This document shows positions 1 through 9,344 of a stretch of DNA of 64,000 nt, one piece after another; within the stretch, counting starts at the first letter, position 1; each line of letters opens with the position of its first letter. Source of the stretch: Rhodocyclaceae bacterium (GTDB taxonomy: Bacteria > Pseudomonadota > Gammaproteobacteria > Burkholderiales > Rhodocyclaceae). A program made the translations under genes and the position numbers. The stretch lies in NCBI GenBank assembly GCA_006218025.1, contig VBWA01000007.1, positions 91,639 to 155,638 on the forward strand, read 5' to 3'. The notes under the pieces were generated by a model. It was not told the origin of the DNA. It worked only from the letters and a program-made list of their open reading frames with translations, and ran no database searches.

Positions 1-913
1 AGCGGCTTCGAGCTGACCAAGTTCTTCTTCCTGCTGACCTTCGCCGCCGCGATCCCGGCCATCGTCTCCGGCGGCATCGCCGAGCGCGCGCGCTTCGGCC
101 CACAACTCGCTGCCACATTCCTGCTGGTCGGTTTCATCTATCCGATCTTCGAGGGCATTGCCTGGAACCAGGCCTTCGGCATCCAGGCTTGGTTCAAGTC
201 CAGCTTCGGCGAAGAGTTCCACGATTTCGCCGGCTCGGTGGTGGTGCACGCCGTCGGCGGCTGGGTCGGCTTGGCCGCCGTGCTCCTGCTCGGCGCCCGG
301 CGCGGGCGCTACCACAAGGACGGCGGCATATCGGCGCACCCGCCTTCGAGCATTCCCTTCCTCGCGCTCGGGGCCTGGATTCTCGTCGTCGGCTGGTTCG
401 GCTTCAACGTCATGAGCGCGCAGACGCTGGACAAGGTCTCGGGCCTCGTCGCGATGAACTCGCTGATGGCGATGGTCGGCGGCACCCTGGTCGCGCTGGT
501 GGTCGGCAGGAACGACCCGGGCTTCGTCCATAACGGCCCGCTGGCCGGGCTGGTGGCGATCTGTGCCGGCTCCGACCTCATGCATCCGCTCGGCGCCTTG
601 ATCACCGGCGGCGTCGCCGGCGGCCTCTTCGTCTTCATGTTCACGCTGACGCAGAACCGCTGGAAGATCGACGACGTGCTCGGCGTCTGGCCGCTGCACG
701 GCCTCTGCGGCGCCTGGGGCGGGCGTCGCCTTCATGAGCCAGCTGGCCGGCACCGCGCTCGGCATTGCCGTGGCACTGGGCGGCGGCCTCCTGGTCTATG
801 GCGTACTGAAAATGACCGTCGGCATCCGCCTCGAACCGGAAGACGAATTCAACGGCGCCGACCTGACCGTGCACAAGATTTCGGCCAGCGCGGAGCGGGA
901 AACGCTTTGGTAG
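1..913 (+). pseudogene. amt: Ammonium transporter Amt, 3' part, broken by a frameshift
   Basis: This is the C-terminal part of an inner-membrane Amt/MEP ammonium channel; the 5' end lies outside the window. Frame 1 reads Amt-like sequence with many hydrophobic segments and the family motifs AGSVVVHAVGG, FGFNVMSAQ and PLHGLCGAWGG. Near 715-723 the frame is lost. The +1 frame then continues the same protein: GVAFMSQLAGT, LEPEDEFNGADL, and the usual Amt tail, ending at TAG 911-913. In typical Amt proteins about 15-20 residues separate CGAWGG from the GV(A/S)FMSQ motif. They are missing here, so the lesion looks like a small out-of-frame deletion rather than a single-base slip. Either the gene is dead or the assembly collapsed a repeat. 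Family assignment is firm; the cause of the break is not. Confidence 0.85.
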
Positions 914-1002
914 TGATGATTGCACAGCAGGATTCACGAGGGATTCCGGGGCAGCCGACCAACCAGCCAATTGGATAGCAGCACTTCAAGGCGGAACCAG
1001 GG

Positions 1003-1413
1003 TCATGTTGGCTCTGGTGGTCGGCGCAAATCGAGAAATAGAAAGCCCTTACCCTCGGCTATCCTCCGCGACACCCTGATCTCGACGGCAAATTCATACC
1101 CGCGAGCATCGGTCGCCGCGAATTGTCGCCATTGGCTGCCTGCGCAAAGGTGGGCTAAATATTTCGCGTTATCGTTTGGCGAAATTCCGTCGCGAAATAG
1201 ACCTGCAATGAATTCCGAAGTGCGCCTTCCAAGCAGTCGGTTCCGGCTTGCGCCAAATATGTCCTCCACGGCCGACCCACAACCGCAGATTCGACCCAAG
1301 TCGTCCGCAATCAGCGTCGCGCACTCATCACGACCTGACAGTATCCATGTGACATGAGATCGGGTGAGGTTTGACGGGTATCGCCTTGGCGCGGTTGCCG
1401 CTTGAGTGATCAT
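1003..1413 (-). CDS. Small PAS-domain protein
   Basis: This 136-residue protein resembles a single PAS sensor domain. It has a core of the type LIADDLGRICGCGSAVEDIFG (about residues 34-54) followed by LLGRRTSEFI and a C-terminal strand that reads EIRVSRRIAEGKGFLFLDLR. No kinase, GGDEF or HTH output domain is attached and there is no membrane segment, so it would be a cytosolic sensor or adaptor. The start is supported by a good ribosome site (AAGGAG, 8 bases before ATG on the minus strand). It stands alone between the amt remnant and the acetyltransferase gene. The ligand and partner cannot be read from the sequence. Confidence 0.6.
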   Translation of the reverse strand: MITQAATAPRRYPSNLTRSHVTWILSGRDECATLIADDLGRICGCGSAVEDIFGASRNRLLGRRTSEFIAGLFRDGISPNDNAKYLAHLCAGSQWRQFAATDARGYEFAVEIRVSRRIAEGKGFLFLDLRRPPEPT

Positions 1414-1720
1414 GATTTTTGCTCCTTGTCGATTGACAATGAAACGACCAGCGTAAAAAGGCTCACTCCGGTTTGACCGATCTCACATGGCATAGCCGAA
1501 TCCACACTCAGTCTCGCCGGTGATGACCTTGCTCCTCGGATTACGATGGGGCAAGAGCGATCCTAGCGGCAGGACTGCAAACCTTGACGCCGACTGTTAG
1601 AGAGCTTAGGCACCAAATCCGACGCACTCTGTGCGGTAGCACCCATAGTTTTCAGGCGCGGCGGGTTTCGTCGGCCACGGCTTCCGTATCCGTCGCCTGC
1701 CGCCAATCGGGCGATATGCC
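1414..1720. other. Intergenic stretch without a recognisable gene
   Basis: About 300 bases between the PAS gene start and the 3' end of the acetyltransferase gene, both on the minus strand. It contains the PAS gene's ribosome site. I see no convincing ORF, repeat or strong hairpin in it. Confidence 0.5.
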
Positions 1721-4417
1721 CTATGTGGTCTGCAGATCGAGCGTGCAGCGCACGATGCCCGCTTCTTCGCTGCGTCCGAAACTGAAGCCGAAGGCCTTGA
1801 GCAGGTCGAGCATCGACTGGTTGTCGTACATCACGTCGCCGCTGAATATCCGGATGCCGCGCTCGCGGGAATAGTCGATCATCTTGCGCAGCAGGCCGGA
1901 TCCGATGCCCTGACCCTTCATGTCGGAGCGGATGATGATGGCGAATTCGGCGGTATGGTTGTCCGGTGTGGTGACGATGCGCACGACGCCGAGGGTTTCC
2001 GGCTCGCCATCCTCGCCTTGGGCACTGGCGATGAAGGCCATCTCGCGATCGTAGTCGACTTGCGTCAGCCGCGCCATGTCGCGGCGCGGGATCTGCTTGA
2101 CGTAATGGAAGAAGCGGTAGACCAGGTCCTGCTCGCTCATGTGCGACAGGAAGACATAGTGCGCGGCTTCGTCTTCCGGGCGGATCGGGCGGAACAGCAC
2201 CGGGCGGCCGTTGCGCAGCGCCGCCGTTTGCTCCAGCGCCTTCGGGTAAGGCTGGATCGCGAAACGATGCGGATTGAACGGTGCCGCCGATAGCTGAATG
2301 TGCGCATCGACGACCCTCACGCCCTTGTCGTCTGCGAACAGCGGATTGATGTCGAGTTCGACGATCTCCGGCAGGTCGATCAGCAGTTGCGAGACCTTCG
2401 TCAGCACCAGGGCAATCGCTTCGCGATCCGCCGCGGGATCGCCGCGGTGGGTCTCGAGCAGCGTCGCGGCACGGCTGCGGCCGATCAAATCATGTGCCAG
2501 CGGCAGGTTCAGCGGCGGCAATCCCACCGACATGTCGCGGTAGATTCCCGCCGCGCGTCCGCCTTCGCCGAAAATGATCAGCGGCCCGAACAGCGGATCG
2601 GTGGCGACGCCGATCAGCAGTTGCCGCGCATGGCCGCGCGGCAACATGGACTGAAGGTTGAAACCGCTGATGGTCATTTCCGGGTACTTGATCCGGGCCC
2701 GCTCGATCATGCCGCGGGCGGCGGCTTCCACAGCCTCCGCGGTTTCCAGATTGATGGCGACGCCGCCGATGTCCCACTTGCGCCGCAAGTCGCGCGACAT
2801 GACGGCCAGTGCCACGGGAAACCCGATGCGCTGCGCGACTTGCGCCGCTTCCCGCGGATCGGCTGCGGCATGGGTCGCCACGACCGGAATGCCGTAAGCG
2901 GACAGAATCGCTTTCGACTCCGCCTCGGTGAGCTGCGTTCTCCCCGCGCTGAGCGCGCCGCGGACGACCTCGCGCGCGCCATCGACATCGGGCGTGAAGC
3001 TGCTCGAAATCGACGGCGGCACCTGCATCAGCAGTTCACGCGCCAGGCGATGGTTGTCCATGTGGAGGAAGGCGCGGGCACCATGTCCCGGCGTCGTGAA
3101 GGTCGGAATGCCGGCGTCGACGAATCGCGCGCGCTCGGCGGCGACGCTTTCGTCGCCGACCCAGCAGGTCAGCAGGTTGCAGGTAATGGATTTCGCGGCC
3201 TTGATCACGGTCTCCGCAATCTCGTCGCTGCTGCTCAGCGCGTTCGGCGTGTGCATCACGAGTATCGCGTTCGCCGCGCGCTCCTCGCAAAGCACCTTCA
3301 GCACTGCCTCGTAGCGTGCGGCGCCGGCGTCGACCCGGACATCGATGGGATTGCAGCCGTCCCAGCTCGGCGGCAGGATGCGCCGCAGCTTCGCCACCGT
3401 CTGCTCGTCGAGCGCCGGCATCGCATAGCCGCCGAGATGCAGGCTGTCCTCGGCCATGATGCCGCCGCCGCCGCCGTTGCTGATCGCCACCAGGCGGCTG
3501 CCGGTCATCGGCCGCGAGCGCACCACGGTCTCCACGGCGCCGAACAGTTCGTCGAGATGTTCGACGCGCAGGATGCCGGCACGGCGCAGCACGGCATCGA
3601 ACACATCATCATTGCTGATCAGGTCCGACATGCCCAGAGACAGGGCTTCCGCGCTCCCCGCCAGGCGGCGGTGCGGCGCACGGCCGGCCTTGATCGCCAC
3701 CACCGGCTTGTTCCGCGCCGCCGCACGCGCCGCGGCCATGAAGCTGCGCCGGTCGCGGATCGATTCGATGTAGAGCAGGATGGCCTGAGTATCGGGATCG
3801 CTGGCCAGAAAATCGAGGACTTCGCCGAAGCCGATGTCCAGCGCGTCGCCCAGCGAAACGAAGTGCGAGAAGCCCACCTTCTTCGGCAGCGCCCAGTCGA
3901 GCACCATGGTGCCGACGGCATCCGATTGCGAAACAAAAGCGAGCTTGCCCGGTTCCACCCTCATCTGGGAAAACGTGGCATTGATTCCCGCTTTCGGGAT
4001 CAGAATTCCCAACGTGCTGCCGCCAAGCAGGCGTATTCCATAGCGGCGCGCCACTTCGAGAATCACCTCCTCGAGCGGCCGTCCGTCGGGGCCGAGCGTG
4101 GTTGCCAGGTAACCCGCCATGATGATGGCGGCGCGGGTGCCGCGACGGCCGAGGTCTTCGAGCAGGGAGGGAATGGTCGCCGCCGGCGTGCAGATGATCG
4201 CCAGGTCCGGCGTCTGCGGCAGCGCGGCGACATTCGGGTAGGTCAACACCCCGGCCACAGCCTCGCGCTTCGGGTTCACCGGCATGATGACGCCGCCGAA
4301 TCCGCCGGCGAGCAGGTTGCGCATCAGCACGTTGCCGATCCGCTGCGGACGCGCACTGGCGCCGATGACCGCGATGCTTTGCGGATTGAACAGGCTTTGC
4401 AGGAAATGGAAACTCAT
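1721..4417 (-). CDS. pat: Pat-type protein lysine acetyltransferase (NDP-forming acyl-CoA synthetase-like plus GNAT)
   Basis: This 898-residue protein has the layout of PatZ/Pat. An N-terminal CoA-binding Rossmann domain (SIAVIGASARPQRIGN near residue 15) is followed by succinyl-CoA-ligase-like domains. An ATP-grasp region begins near residue 495 (LTEAESKAILSAYGIP). A C-terminal GNAT domain (about 730-895) carries the acetyl-CoA motif GQGIGSGLLRKM. Such proteins acetylate a lysine of AMP-forming acyl-CoA ligases and so switch them off; this is known for aromatic ligases of Rhodopseudomonas. The window holds a ligase with a matching PX4GK target motif at 60181-61767, so a regulatory link is plausible but inferred. 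It is monocistronic and full length. Confidence 0.85.
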   Translation of the reverse strand: MSFHFLQSLFNPQSIAVIGASARPQRIGNVLMRNLLAGGFGGVIMPVNPKREAVAGVLTYPNVAALPQTPDLAIICTPAATIPSLLEDLGRRGTRAAIIMAGYLATTLGPDGRPLEEVILEVARRYGIRLLGGSTLGILIPKAGINATFSQMRVEPGKLAFVSQSDAVGTMVLDWALPKKVGFSHFVSLGDALDIGFGEVLDFLASDPDTQAILLYIESIRDRRSFMAAARAAARNKPVVAIKAGRAPHRRLAGSAEALSLGMSDLISNDDVFDAVLRRAGILRVEHLDELFGAVETVVRSRPMTGSRLVAISNGGGGGIMAEDSLHLGGYAMPALDEQTVAKLRRILPPSWDGCNPIDVRVDAGAARYEAVLKVLCEERAANAILVMHTPNALSSSDEIAETVIKAAKSITCNLLTCWVGDESVAAERARFVDAGIPTFTTPGHGARAFLHMDNHRLARELLMQVPPSISSSFTPDVDGAREVVRGALSAGRTQLTEAESKAILSAYGIPVVATHAAADPREAAQVAQRIGFPVALAVMSRDLRRKWDIGGVAINLETAEAVEAAARGMIERARIKYPEMTISGFNLQSMLPRGHARQLLIGVATDPLFGPLIIFGEGGRAAGIYRDMSVGLPPLNLPLAHDLIGRSRAATLLETHRGDPAADREAIALVLTKVSQLLIDLPEIVELDINPLFADDKGVRVVDAHIQLSAAPFNPHRFAIQPYPKALEQTAALRNGRPVLFRPIRPEDEAAHYVFLSHMSEQDLVYRFFHYVKQIPRRDMARLTQVDYDREMAFIASAQGEDGEPETLGVVRIVTTPDNHTAEFAIIIRSDMKGQGIGSGLLRKMIDYSRERGIRIFSGDVMYDNQSMLDLLKAFGFSFGRSEEAGIVRCTLDLQTT

Positions 4418-4513
4418 GGCTGAACCGTCATGCCGATAGGGAATGGCATCAGTGCCGAGTTGTACATGCTAAGCCATTGCGCCCGGTTCTGTCCCGCCGG
4501 CATTGCGCCTCGG

Positions 4514-5422
4514 CTAGCTTGCCGTGCTTGGCTGCGGCCGGCTTTCGAGCAGCTTGACCAGCGTGTGCAGGACGCGATTGACCGGCGTGGCGATGCCCAG
4601 CGCCGCACCGCGCCGCAGCACATAACCGTTCAGATGATCGATCTCGCTGGGCTTGTGGCGCGCCACATCGTGGGCGGTCGAGGAGATCTGGCCGGCCATG
4701 GTGACCGCGATGCGCTGCACGGCCTCCCGGATGTCCCCCGGCACGCTGACTCCCTCGGCCCGCGCCACGGCGAGACATTCGTCCACCACGTCGCGCATCA
4801 CGTCCTCCATGCCCTGGCCCTGCACCATGCGCCCGTAGGGCATTTGCGTGATGGCGGAGAGAGCGTTGTAGGCGCAATTGATGATCAGCTTGGCCCACAG
4901 CGCGCCAGCCACATTGTCGGAAATCTCCAGCGGCACCCCGGCAGCGGCGAACAGGCTCACCAGCTGCTGGCTCGCGGCCGACGGTCCAATCACGAGTTCG
5001 CCACGCCCGTGGTGCTTGACGTGGCCCGGTCCGGCCATTTCGGTGGCGACGTAGACGACGGCCGGCATGACTTCGCAGCCCAGCACCGCCTGCAGCCGCG
5101 CGGCATTGTCGTAGCCGTTCTGCAGGCTCAGCACCACGGCGCCGGGCGCGAGATGCGGCTTCATCTGCGCCCCGGCGATTTCGGTGTCGGTCGACTTGAC
5201 GCAGCACAGGACCACCTCCGCTCCCGCGATGCCGCTGGCATCGGTGACGGCCTGCAGCCGAACGTGCTCGCGGAAGGACTGCGTGTCGAGCAGCAGGCCG
5301 TCACGCCGAATTGCCGCCACATGCTGCGGCCGTCCGATCAGCACCACTTCATGCCCGCCGCGCGCCAGCATGCCGCCGTAGTAGCAGCCGACGGCGCCGG
5401 CGCCCATCACCGCAATTTTCAT
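4514..5422 (-). CDS. panE: 2-dehydropantoate 2-reductase family protein (PanE/ApbA)
   Basis: This 302-residue cytosolic NADPH-dependent reductase family member would convert ketopantoate to pantoate in CoA synthesis. It starts with a Rossmann motif (AVMGAGAVGCYYGG). It has the family core LSLQNGYDN and the conserved lysine/asparagine motif ALWAKLIINCAYNAL near residue 185. Length is normal. Many proteobacteria carry several paralogues that act on other 2-oxo acids, so the exact substrate is uncertain. It lies between the acetyltransferase and pepN genes on the same strand, with a 31-base gap to pepN; co-transcription is possible. Confidence 0.75.
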   Translation of the reverse strand: MKIAVMGAGAVGCYYGGMLARGGHEVVLIGRPQHVAAIRRDGLLLDTQSFREHVRLQAVTDASGIAGAEVVLCCVKSTDTEIAGAQMKPHLAPGAVVLSLQNGYDNAARLQAVLGCEVMPAVVYVATEMAGPGHVKHHGRGELVIGPSAASQQLVSLFAAAGVPLEISDNVAGALWAKLIINCAYNALSAITQMPYGRMVQGQGMEDVMRDVVDECLAVARAEGVSVPGDIREAVQRIAVTMAGQISSTAHDVARHKPSEIDHLNGYVLRRGAALGIATPVNRVLHTLVKLLESRPQPSTAS

Positions 5423-5453
5423 CGTGCGTCCTCCCTTATGTGGTGAGCCCGCC

Positions 5454-8138
5454 TCACTTCAGCGCGTTGCCGACGATCTCGGCGACGCCCCGCGCCAGAT
5501 CGTCGCAGGCGGCGATCCGTTCCAGCGCCGCCTGCGCATGCTGTCGGCGCACGGCATCGAACTGGCGCCAGCGGTCGAAGCTGCGCGCCAGCCGCGCCGC
5601 GACCTGCGGGTTCATCGCCTGCAGTTCGATGATGACCTCGGCGGCCAAAGCGTAGCCGCTACCGTCGGCGGCATGGAAATGGCGCGGGTTGGCGGCGCAG
5701 AAGCTGCGCAGCAGGGCATAGACCTTGTTCGGATTCTTCAGGTCGAAGGCCGGGTGCTGCATCAGCTCACGCACCCGCGCCGTGGTCCCGGGCAGGCGCG
5801 AGGTCGCCTGCACCTGCAGCCACTTGTCGATCACCAGCGCTTCGCCCTGCCAGCGCGCATGGAACGCGGCGAGACTCTCGGCGCGCTCCGGCAGGTCGAG
5901 ATTGGCCAGCAGGGACAAGGCGGCGATCACGTCGGTCATGTTGCCGCCCTGCTCGAGCTGCGTCAGCAGCCGCGACAGCACGGATACGCGGACATAGGCC
6001 TCGTCGCTGTCGGCCAGGTAGCCGAGGCACAGGTTGCGCAGAGCGCGGCGGCCGACCTGGACACCGTCCGGGGCATAAGCTTCGCTGGGCGCAAGCGCGG
6101 ACCACACCGCCTCGAAAGCGGAACGCAAAGCCGTGGCGAGGTGGCGGCGCAGAGTGAGGCGGGCGCGGTGGATGGCTTCCGGGTCGATCACCTGGTCGCG
6201 TGCCGCCACCTCCTCGGCCAGCACCTGCTCGGCCGGCAGCATCAGCGCTTCGGCGGCGAGCGCCGCGTCTCCGCTCAGCCCGTCCTCGAGCACGCGGCGA
6301 ACGGCGACGGCCAGGCTCGCGGGAATCCAGGCGTCGCCTTCGCCGCCGGCAGCGATGCCGGCCAGCAGCACGCGCGTCGCGAGGCGCTGCCCCGCTTCCC
6401 AGCGGTTGAACGGGTCCGAGTCGTGCGCCATCAGGTGGGCGAGCTCGGCATCGGACTGCTCGAAATCGAGGTGCACCGGCGCCGAGAAATTGCGCAGCAG
6501 CGAGGCGACCGGCACGGCCGGAATGTTCTCGAAAACGAAGCTTTGCGTGGTCGCGGTCAGCGACAGCACGCGCGTACCTTCCGGCAGCGCATCGCTGCCG
6601 TCGGGCAGCACCAGACCGAGCGCCACCGGGATATGCAGCGGGCCTTTGTCGATCGCCATTCCGGCCTCAGCGAGGCGCTGCTCGTAGGCGGTCGGCTCCA
6701 GCGACTGCGTCAGCGCCAGCGTGTAGCGTTTGGCCGCCGCGTCGTAACTACCCGCGGCCTTCAGGTGCGGTGTACCGGCCCGTGCGTACCAGCGGCGGAA
6801 CTGGGCGAGATCCACTCCCGAGGCGTCCTGCATCGCGGCGACGAAATCGTCGCAGGTCACGGCCTGCCCGTCGTGGCGCTGAAAGTAGAGGTCCATGCCC
6901 TTGCGGAACCCGTCGCGACCGAGCAGCGTGTGGATCATGCGTACGACTTCGGCGCCTTTTTCGTACACCGTCGCGGTGTAGAAATTGTTGATCTCGGCGT
7001 AGGACGCGGGGCGGATCGGATGCGCCATGGGGCCGGCATCCTCAGGGAACTGGCCCATGCGCAGGCCGCGCACTTCCTGGATGCGCGTCACGGCGCGCGA
7101 ATGCACGTCGGCGCCGAATTCCTGGTCGCGAAACACCGTGAGGCCTTCCTTGAGCGAGAGCTGGAACCAGTCGCGGCAGGTGACGCGGTTGCCGGTCCAG
7201 TTGTGGAAGTACTCGTGGGCGACGACGCGGTCGATGTTCTGGTAGTCCATGTCGGTCGCGGTATCGGGGCGGGCCAGCACGTACTTGGTGTTGAAGATGT
7301 TGAGACCCTTGTTCTCCATCGCCCCCATGTTGAAATCGCCGACCGCAACGATCATGTAGTGGTCGAGATCCATTTCGAGGCCGAAGCGCTGCTCGTCCCA
7401 GGCCATGGCCTTCTTCAGCGCCGCCATGGCGTGGCCGCACTGGTCGAGCTTGCCGGGCTCGACATAGACCGCGAGGCGCACCTTGCGCCCCGAGGCCGTG
7501 ACGAAGCTGTCTTCGAACACGTCGAGCTTCGCCGCGACAAGAGCGAACAGATAGGCCGGCTTGGCGTAGGGATCTTCCCAGCGCGCCCAGTGGCGCGCGG
7601 CGTCGTGCTCGCTGACGCCCGAGGCGACGAGGTTGCCGTTGCTCAGGAGCTGCGGGAAGCGCTCGCGCTCGGCCTCGACGGTGCAGGTGTAGCGCGACAT
7701 GACGTCGGGCCGGTCGGGGAAGAAGGTGATGCGGCGGAAGCCCTCGGCTTCGCACTGGGTGAAGTAGCCATCCTGCGAACGGTAGAGGCCGGAGAGTTGG
7801 GTATTGCGATCGGGCTCGTTGCGCACCACGGTTTCGAGCACGAAGGCATCGGGCAATGGCGCGGAATCGACGCCGAAGATGCTCAGCATGTCGTCGGCCA
7901 GCGTGTAGCGCGAGGGCGCCAGGGCGGTGCCGTCGAGGCCGACGGCGCGCAGGGAAAGTTCCTCGCCGTGCAGCACCAGGGCGCCGCCGGGGCCGCGCGG
8001 ATTGCGCTTGCAAGAAAGCCGGGCGCGGACTTCGGCGTAGCCTTCGTGAATCGCGACATGGAGATCGACCGTATCGACCAGCCAGGCCGGCGGCGTGTAG
8101 TCCTTCAGGTAAATGGCGTGCGGTGTTTCGGTGCGCAT
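5454..8138 (-). CDS. pepN: Aminopeptidase N
   Basis: This 894-residue cytosolic M1-family zinc metallopeptidase removes N-terminal residues from peptides. It shows the exopeptidase motif GAMEN (FNMGAMENKGLNIFN), the zinc site HEYFH followed by the distal glutamate in LKEGLTVF, and the long alpha-helical C-terminal domain of the gamma/betaproteobacterial PepN type. I chose ATG 8138 rather than the upstream in-frame start at 8186: the protein then begins MRTETPHAIYLKDY, as in other PepN proteins, and an AGGA ribosome site sits at the right distance. Full length, no defects seen. Confidence 0.95.
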   Translation of the reverse strand: MRTETPHAIYLKDYTPPAWLVDTVDLHVAIHEGYAEVRARLSCKRNPRGPGGALVLHGEELSLRAVGLDGTALAPSRYTLADDMLSIFGVDSAPLPDAFVLETVVRNEPDRNTQLSGLYRSQDGYFTQCEAEGFRRITFFPDRPDVMSRYTCTVEAERERFPQLLSNGNLVASGVSEHDAARHWARWEDPYAKPAYLFALVAAKLDVFEDSFVTASGRKVRLAVYVEPGKLDQCGHAMAALKKAMAWDEQRFGLEMDLDHYMIVAVGDFNMGAMENKGLNIFNTKYVLARPDTATDMDYQNIDRVVAHEYFHNWTGNRVTCRDWFQLSLKEGLTVFRDQEFGADVHSRAVTRIQEVRGLRMGQFPEDAGPMAHPIRPASYAEINNFYTATVYEKGAEVVRMIHTLLGRDGFRKGMDLYFQRHDGQAVTCDDFVAAMQDASGVDLAQFRRWYARAGTPHLKAAGSYDAAAKRYTLALTQSLEPTAYEQRLAEAGMAIDKGPLHIPVALGLVLPDGSDALPEGTRVLSLTATTQSFVFENIPAVPVASLLRNFSAPVHLDFEQSDAELAHLMAHDSDPFNRWEAGQRLATRVLLAGIAAGGEGDAWIPASLAVAVRRVLEDGLSGDAALAAEALMLPAEQVLAEEVAARDQVIDPEAIHRARLTLRRHLATALRSAFEAVWSALAPSEAYAPDGVQVGRRALRNLCLGYLADSDEAYVRVSVLSRLLTQLEQGGNMTDVIAALSLLANLDLPERAESLAAFHARWQGEALVIDKWLQVQATSRLPGTTARVRELMQHPAFDLKNPNKVYALLRSFCAANPRHFHAADGSGYALAAEVIIELQAMNPQVAARLARSFDRWRQFDAVRRQHAQAALERIAACDDLARGVAEIVGNALK

Positions 8139-8253
8139 GAGCAATTCCTGGAGAGCGTTGGATACGGCGTGAACAACGCCGGGCACAGAGCGTATCAGAC
8201 GCGGCGGCTTCGCCCAAAGTTCCGGCCCAGAAGTTCCGCAGGACGCAGAGCGC

Positions 8254-8271
8254 TGGCGCTGGCGCTACGGC
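8254..8271 (+). repeat. Degenerate copy of the dispersed GGCG-rich repeat
   Basis: Matches the internal part of the 24-bp family (TGGCGCTGGCGCTACGGC) but lacks the AAAGTC end. It lies upstream of pepN and before the hsdR remnant. Confidence 0.45.
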
Positions 8272-8356
8272 ACCGAAGACTCCGAAAACCGGCAGCAGCC
8301 GCACTGCGACCGATCTGTGCGATGATTCACCCCATAGTCAAACGGCATCGGAGCCC

Positions 8357-8665
8357 ATGGCACAGCCGGAACAACAAGCACGGGAGGAAATCGACCGCCT
8401 GCTGAAGGCCGCAGGCTGGAGCGTGTGCGACCTCGCCGAGGCCAACATCCCTGCCACGCGCGGCGTCGCCCTGCGTGAATTCCCGCTCGAAACCGGCTTC
8501 GAGTTCCAGTCGGGCCGCCACGGCCAAGGCCTGCCCGCCAACCTGCCGGCTTGGCACCAGCCGGCGCAGGGTAAAGCGGTAAGGACTCTCGAAAGCCATC
8601 CTGCCGCTGCGTCGGGTGTTCGTGCCGGAAGCGATCGAAGGGGCGGCGGAGTAAGCGGACCTTGA
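8357..8665 (+). pseudogene. hsdR: Type I restriction subunit HsdR, 5' remnant
   Basis: The first 38 or so residues (start MAQPEQQAREEIDRLL, then AAGWSVCDLAEANI and RGVALREFPL) match the N-terminus of type I restriction R subunits, which normally exceed 900 residues. After LETGFEF the resemblance stops and the frame runs through unrelated sequence to a TGA at 8663-8665. The nuclease and helicase domains are absent, so this is a stub. The end overlaps the TTG start of darT. Together with the two hsdM stubs downstream it shows that a type I restriction locus once occupied this place. The family match is by recognition only. Confidence 0.65.
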
Positions 8666-9342
8666 ATATCCCCAACCCCGTCCACCTGTTCCACATCACA
8701 GCCATTGCCAACCTGCCGGCCATTTGCGCAGCAGGCGCCTTGCTATCGAAAAATGCCGGCGCGACAGCGGGTATCGATTATCAGAACATCGCCCATCAGG
8801 GAGCTCAGGGCGCCCGCGCCGGAAGGGCAGTGCCCAACCCTCCCGGCGGCGTGGTTCATGACTACGTGCCGTTCTACTTTGCACCGCGTTCGCCCATGCT
8901 GGGTGCTATCGAGCAAGGGCGTGTGGTGAATTGCCTATGGCGCCAGCGTGACATCGTTCATTTGGAAACCACGGTCGAGCGTGTTGTGGTGGGGAACGTA
9001 CCGTTCGTGTTCTATGACCGAAATGCGACGCTGGCCTTTGCCCGGCCGTTCACCGATCTGGCTCGCCTTGATGCGGTAGCGTGGGACTTGCTGACCGAGG
9101 CACCGACGCTGGATGGCTTCTGCAAGTATTGGCACAACAAGTTCAACGTCGAAAGATTTGCGGATCGCATGGAGCGCCGCCAGGCGGAGTTCCTGGTCCG
9201 CGACCGTGTGCCTCTCGACCGCCTTGTCCGAATCGGCGTAATGGACGAAAATTGCGCCGCTGCTGTGCGGACTCTCCTGGCTGATGGCGGCGTAGACTTA
9301 CCGGTAGAAGTGAAGCCGGACTGGTATTTTCTCGGGCAATAG
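8662..9342 (+). CDS. darT: DarT DNA ADP-ribosyltransferase toxin
   Basis: This 226-residue protein is the toxin of a DarTG system. DarT enzymes use NAD to ADP-ribosylate thymidine in single-stranded DNA, which stops replication. Family hallmarks are the N-terminal LFHIT-x4-NLPAI, HDYVPFYFAPRSPML (residues 66-80) and the AEFLV motif carrying the catalytic glutamate (E176). The start is TTG 8662, with GGAG at 8647-8650 as a likely ribosome site. No ATG fits, because the LFHIT motif lies only nine residues in. Its start overlaps the stop of the hsdR stub (TTGA), and darG begins three bases after its stop. Confidence 0.9.
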   Translation: MNIPNPVHLFHITAIANLPAICAAGALLSKNAGATAGIDYQNIAHQGAQGARAGRAVPNPPGGVVHDYVPFYFAPRSPMLGAIEQGRVVNCLWRQRDIVHLETTVERVVVGNVPFVFYDRNATLAFARPFTDLARLDAVAWDLLTEAPTLDGFCKYWHNKFNVERFADRMERRQAEFLVRDRVPLDRLVRIGVMDENCAAAVRTLLADGGVDLPVEVKPDWYFLGQ

Positions 9343-9344
9343 AC

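Noticed and set aside
2300..4423. 707-residue plus-strand ORF opposite the acetyltransferase
   Set aside because: Antisense shadow of a well-supported gene, no recognisable domain.
5424..8405. 993-residue plus-strand ORF opposite pepN
   Set aside because: It is antisense to a full-length aminopeptidase N with all catalytic motifs; its composition (rich in R, H, G, V, A) is that of a GC-rich shadow frame.
8599..8665. A hsdS or hsdR C-terminus in the frame ending VFVPEAIEGAAE before darT
   Set aside because: The short frame has a stop just upstream and I could not match it to a known Hsd C-terminus.
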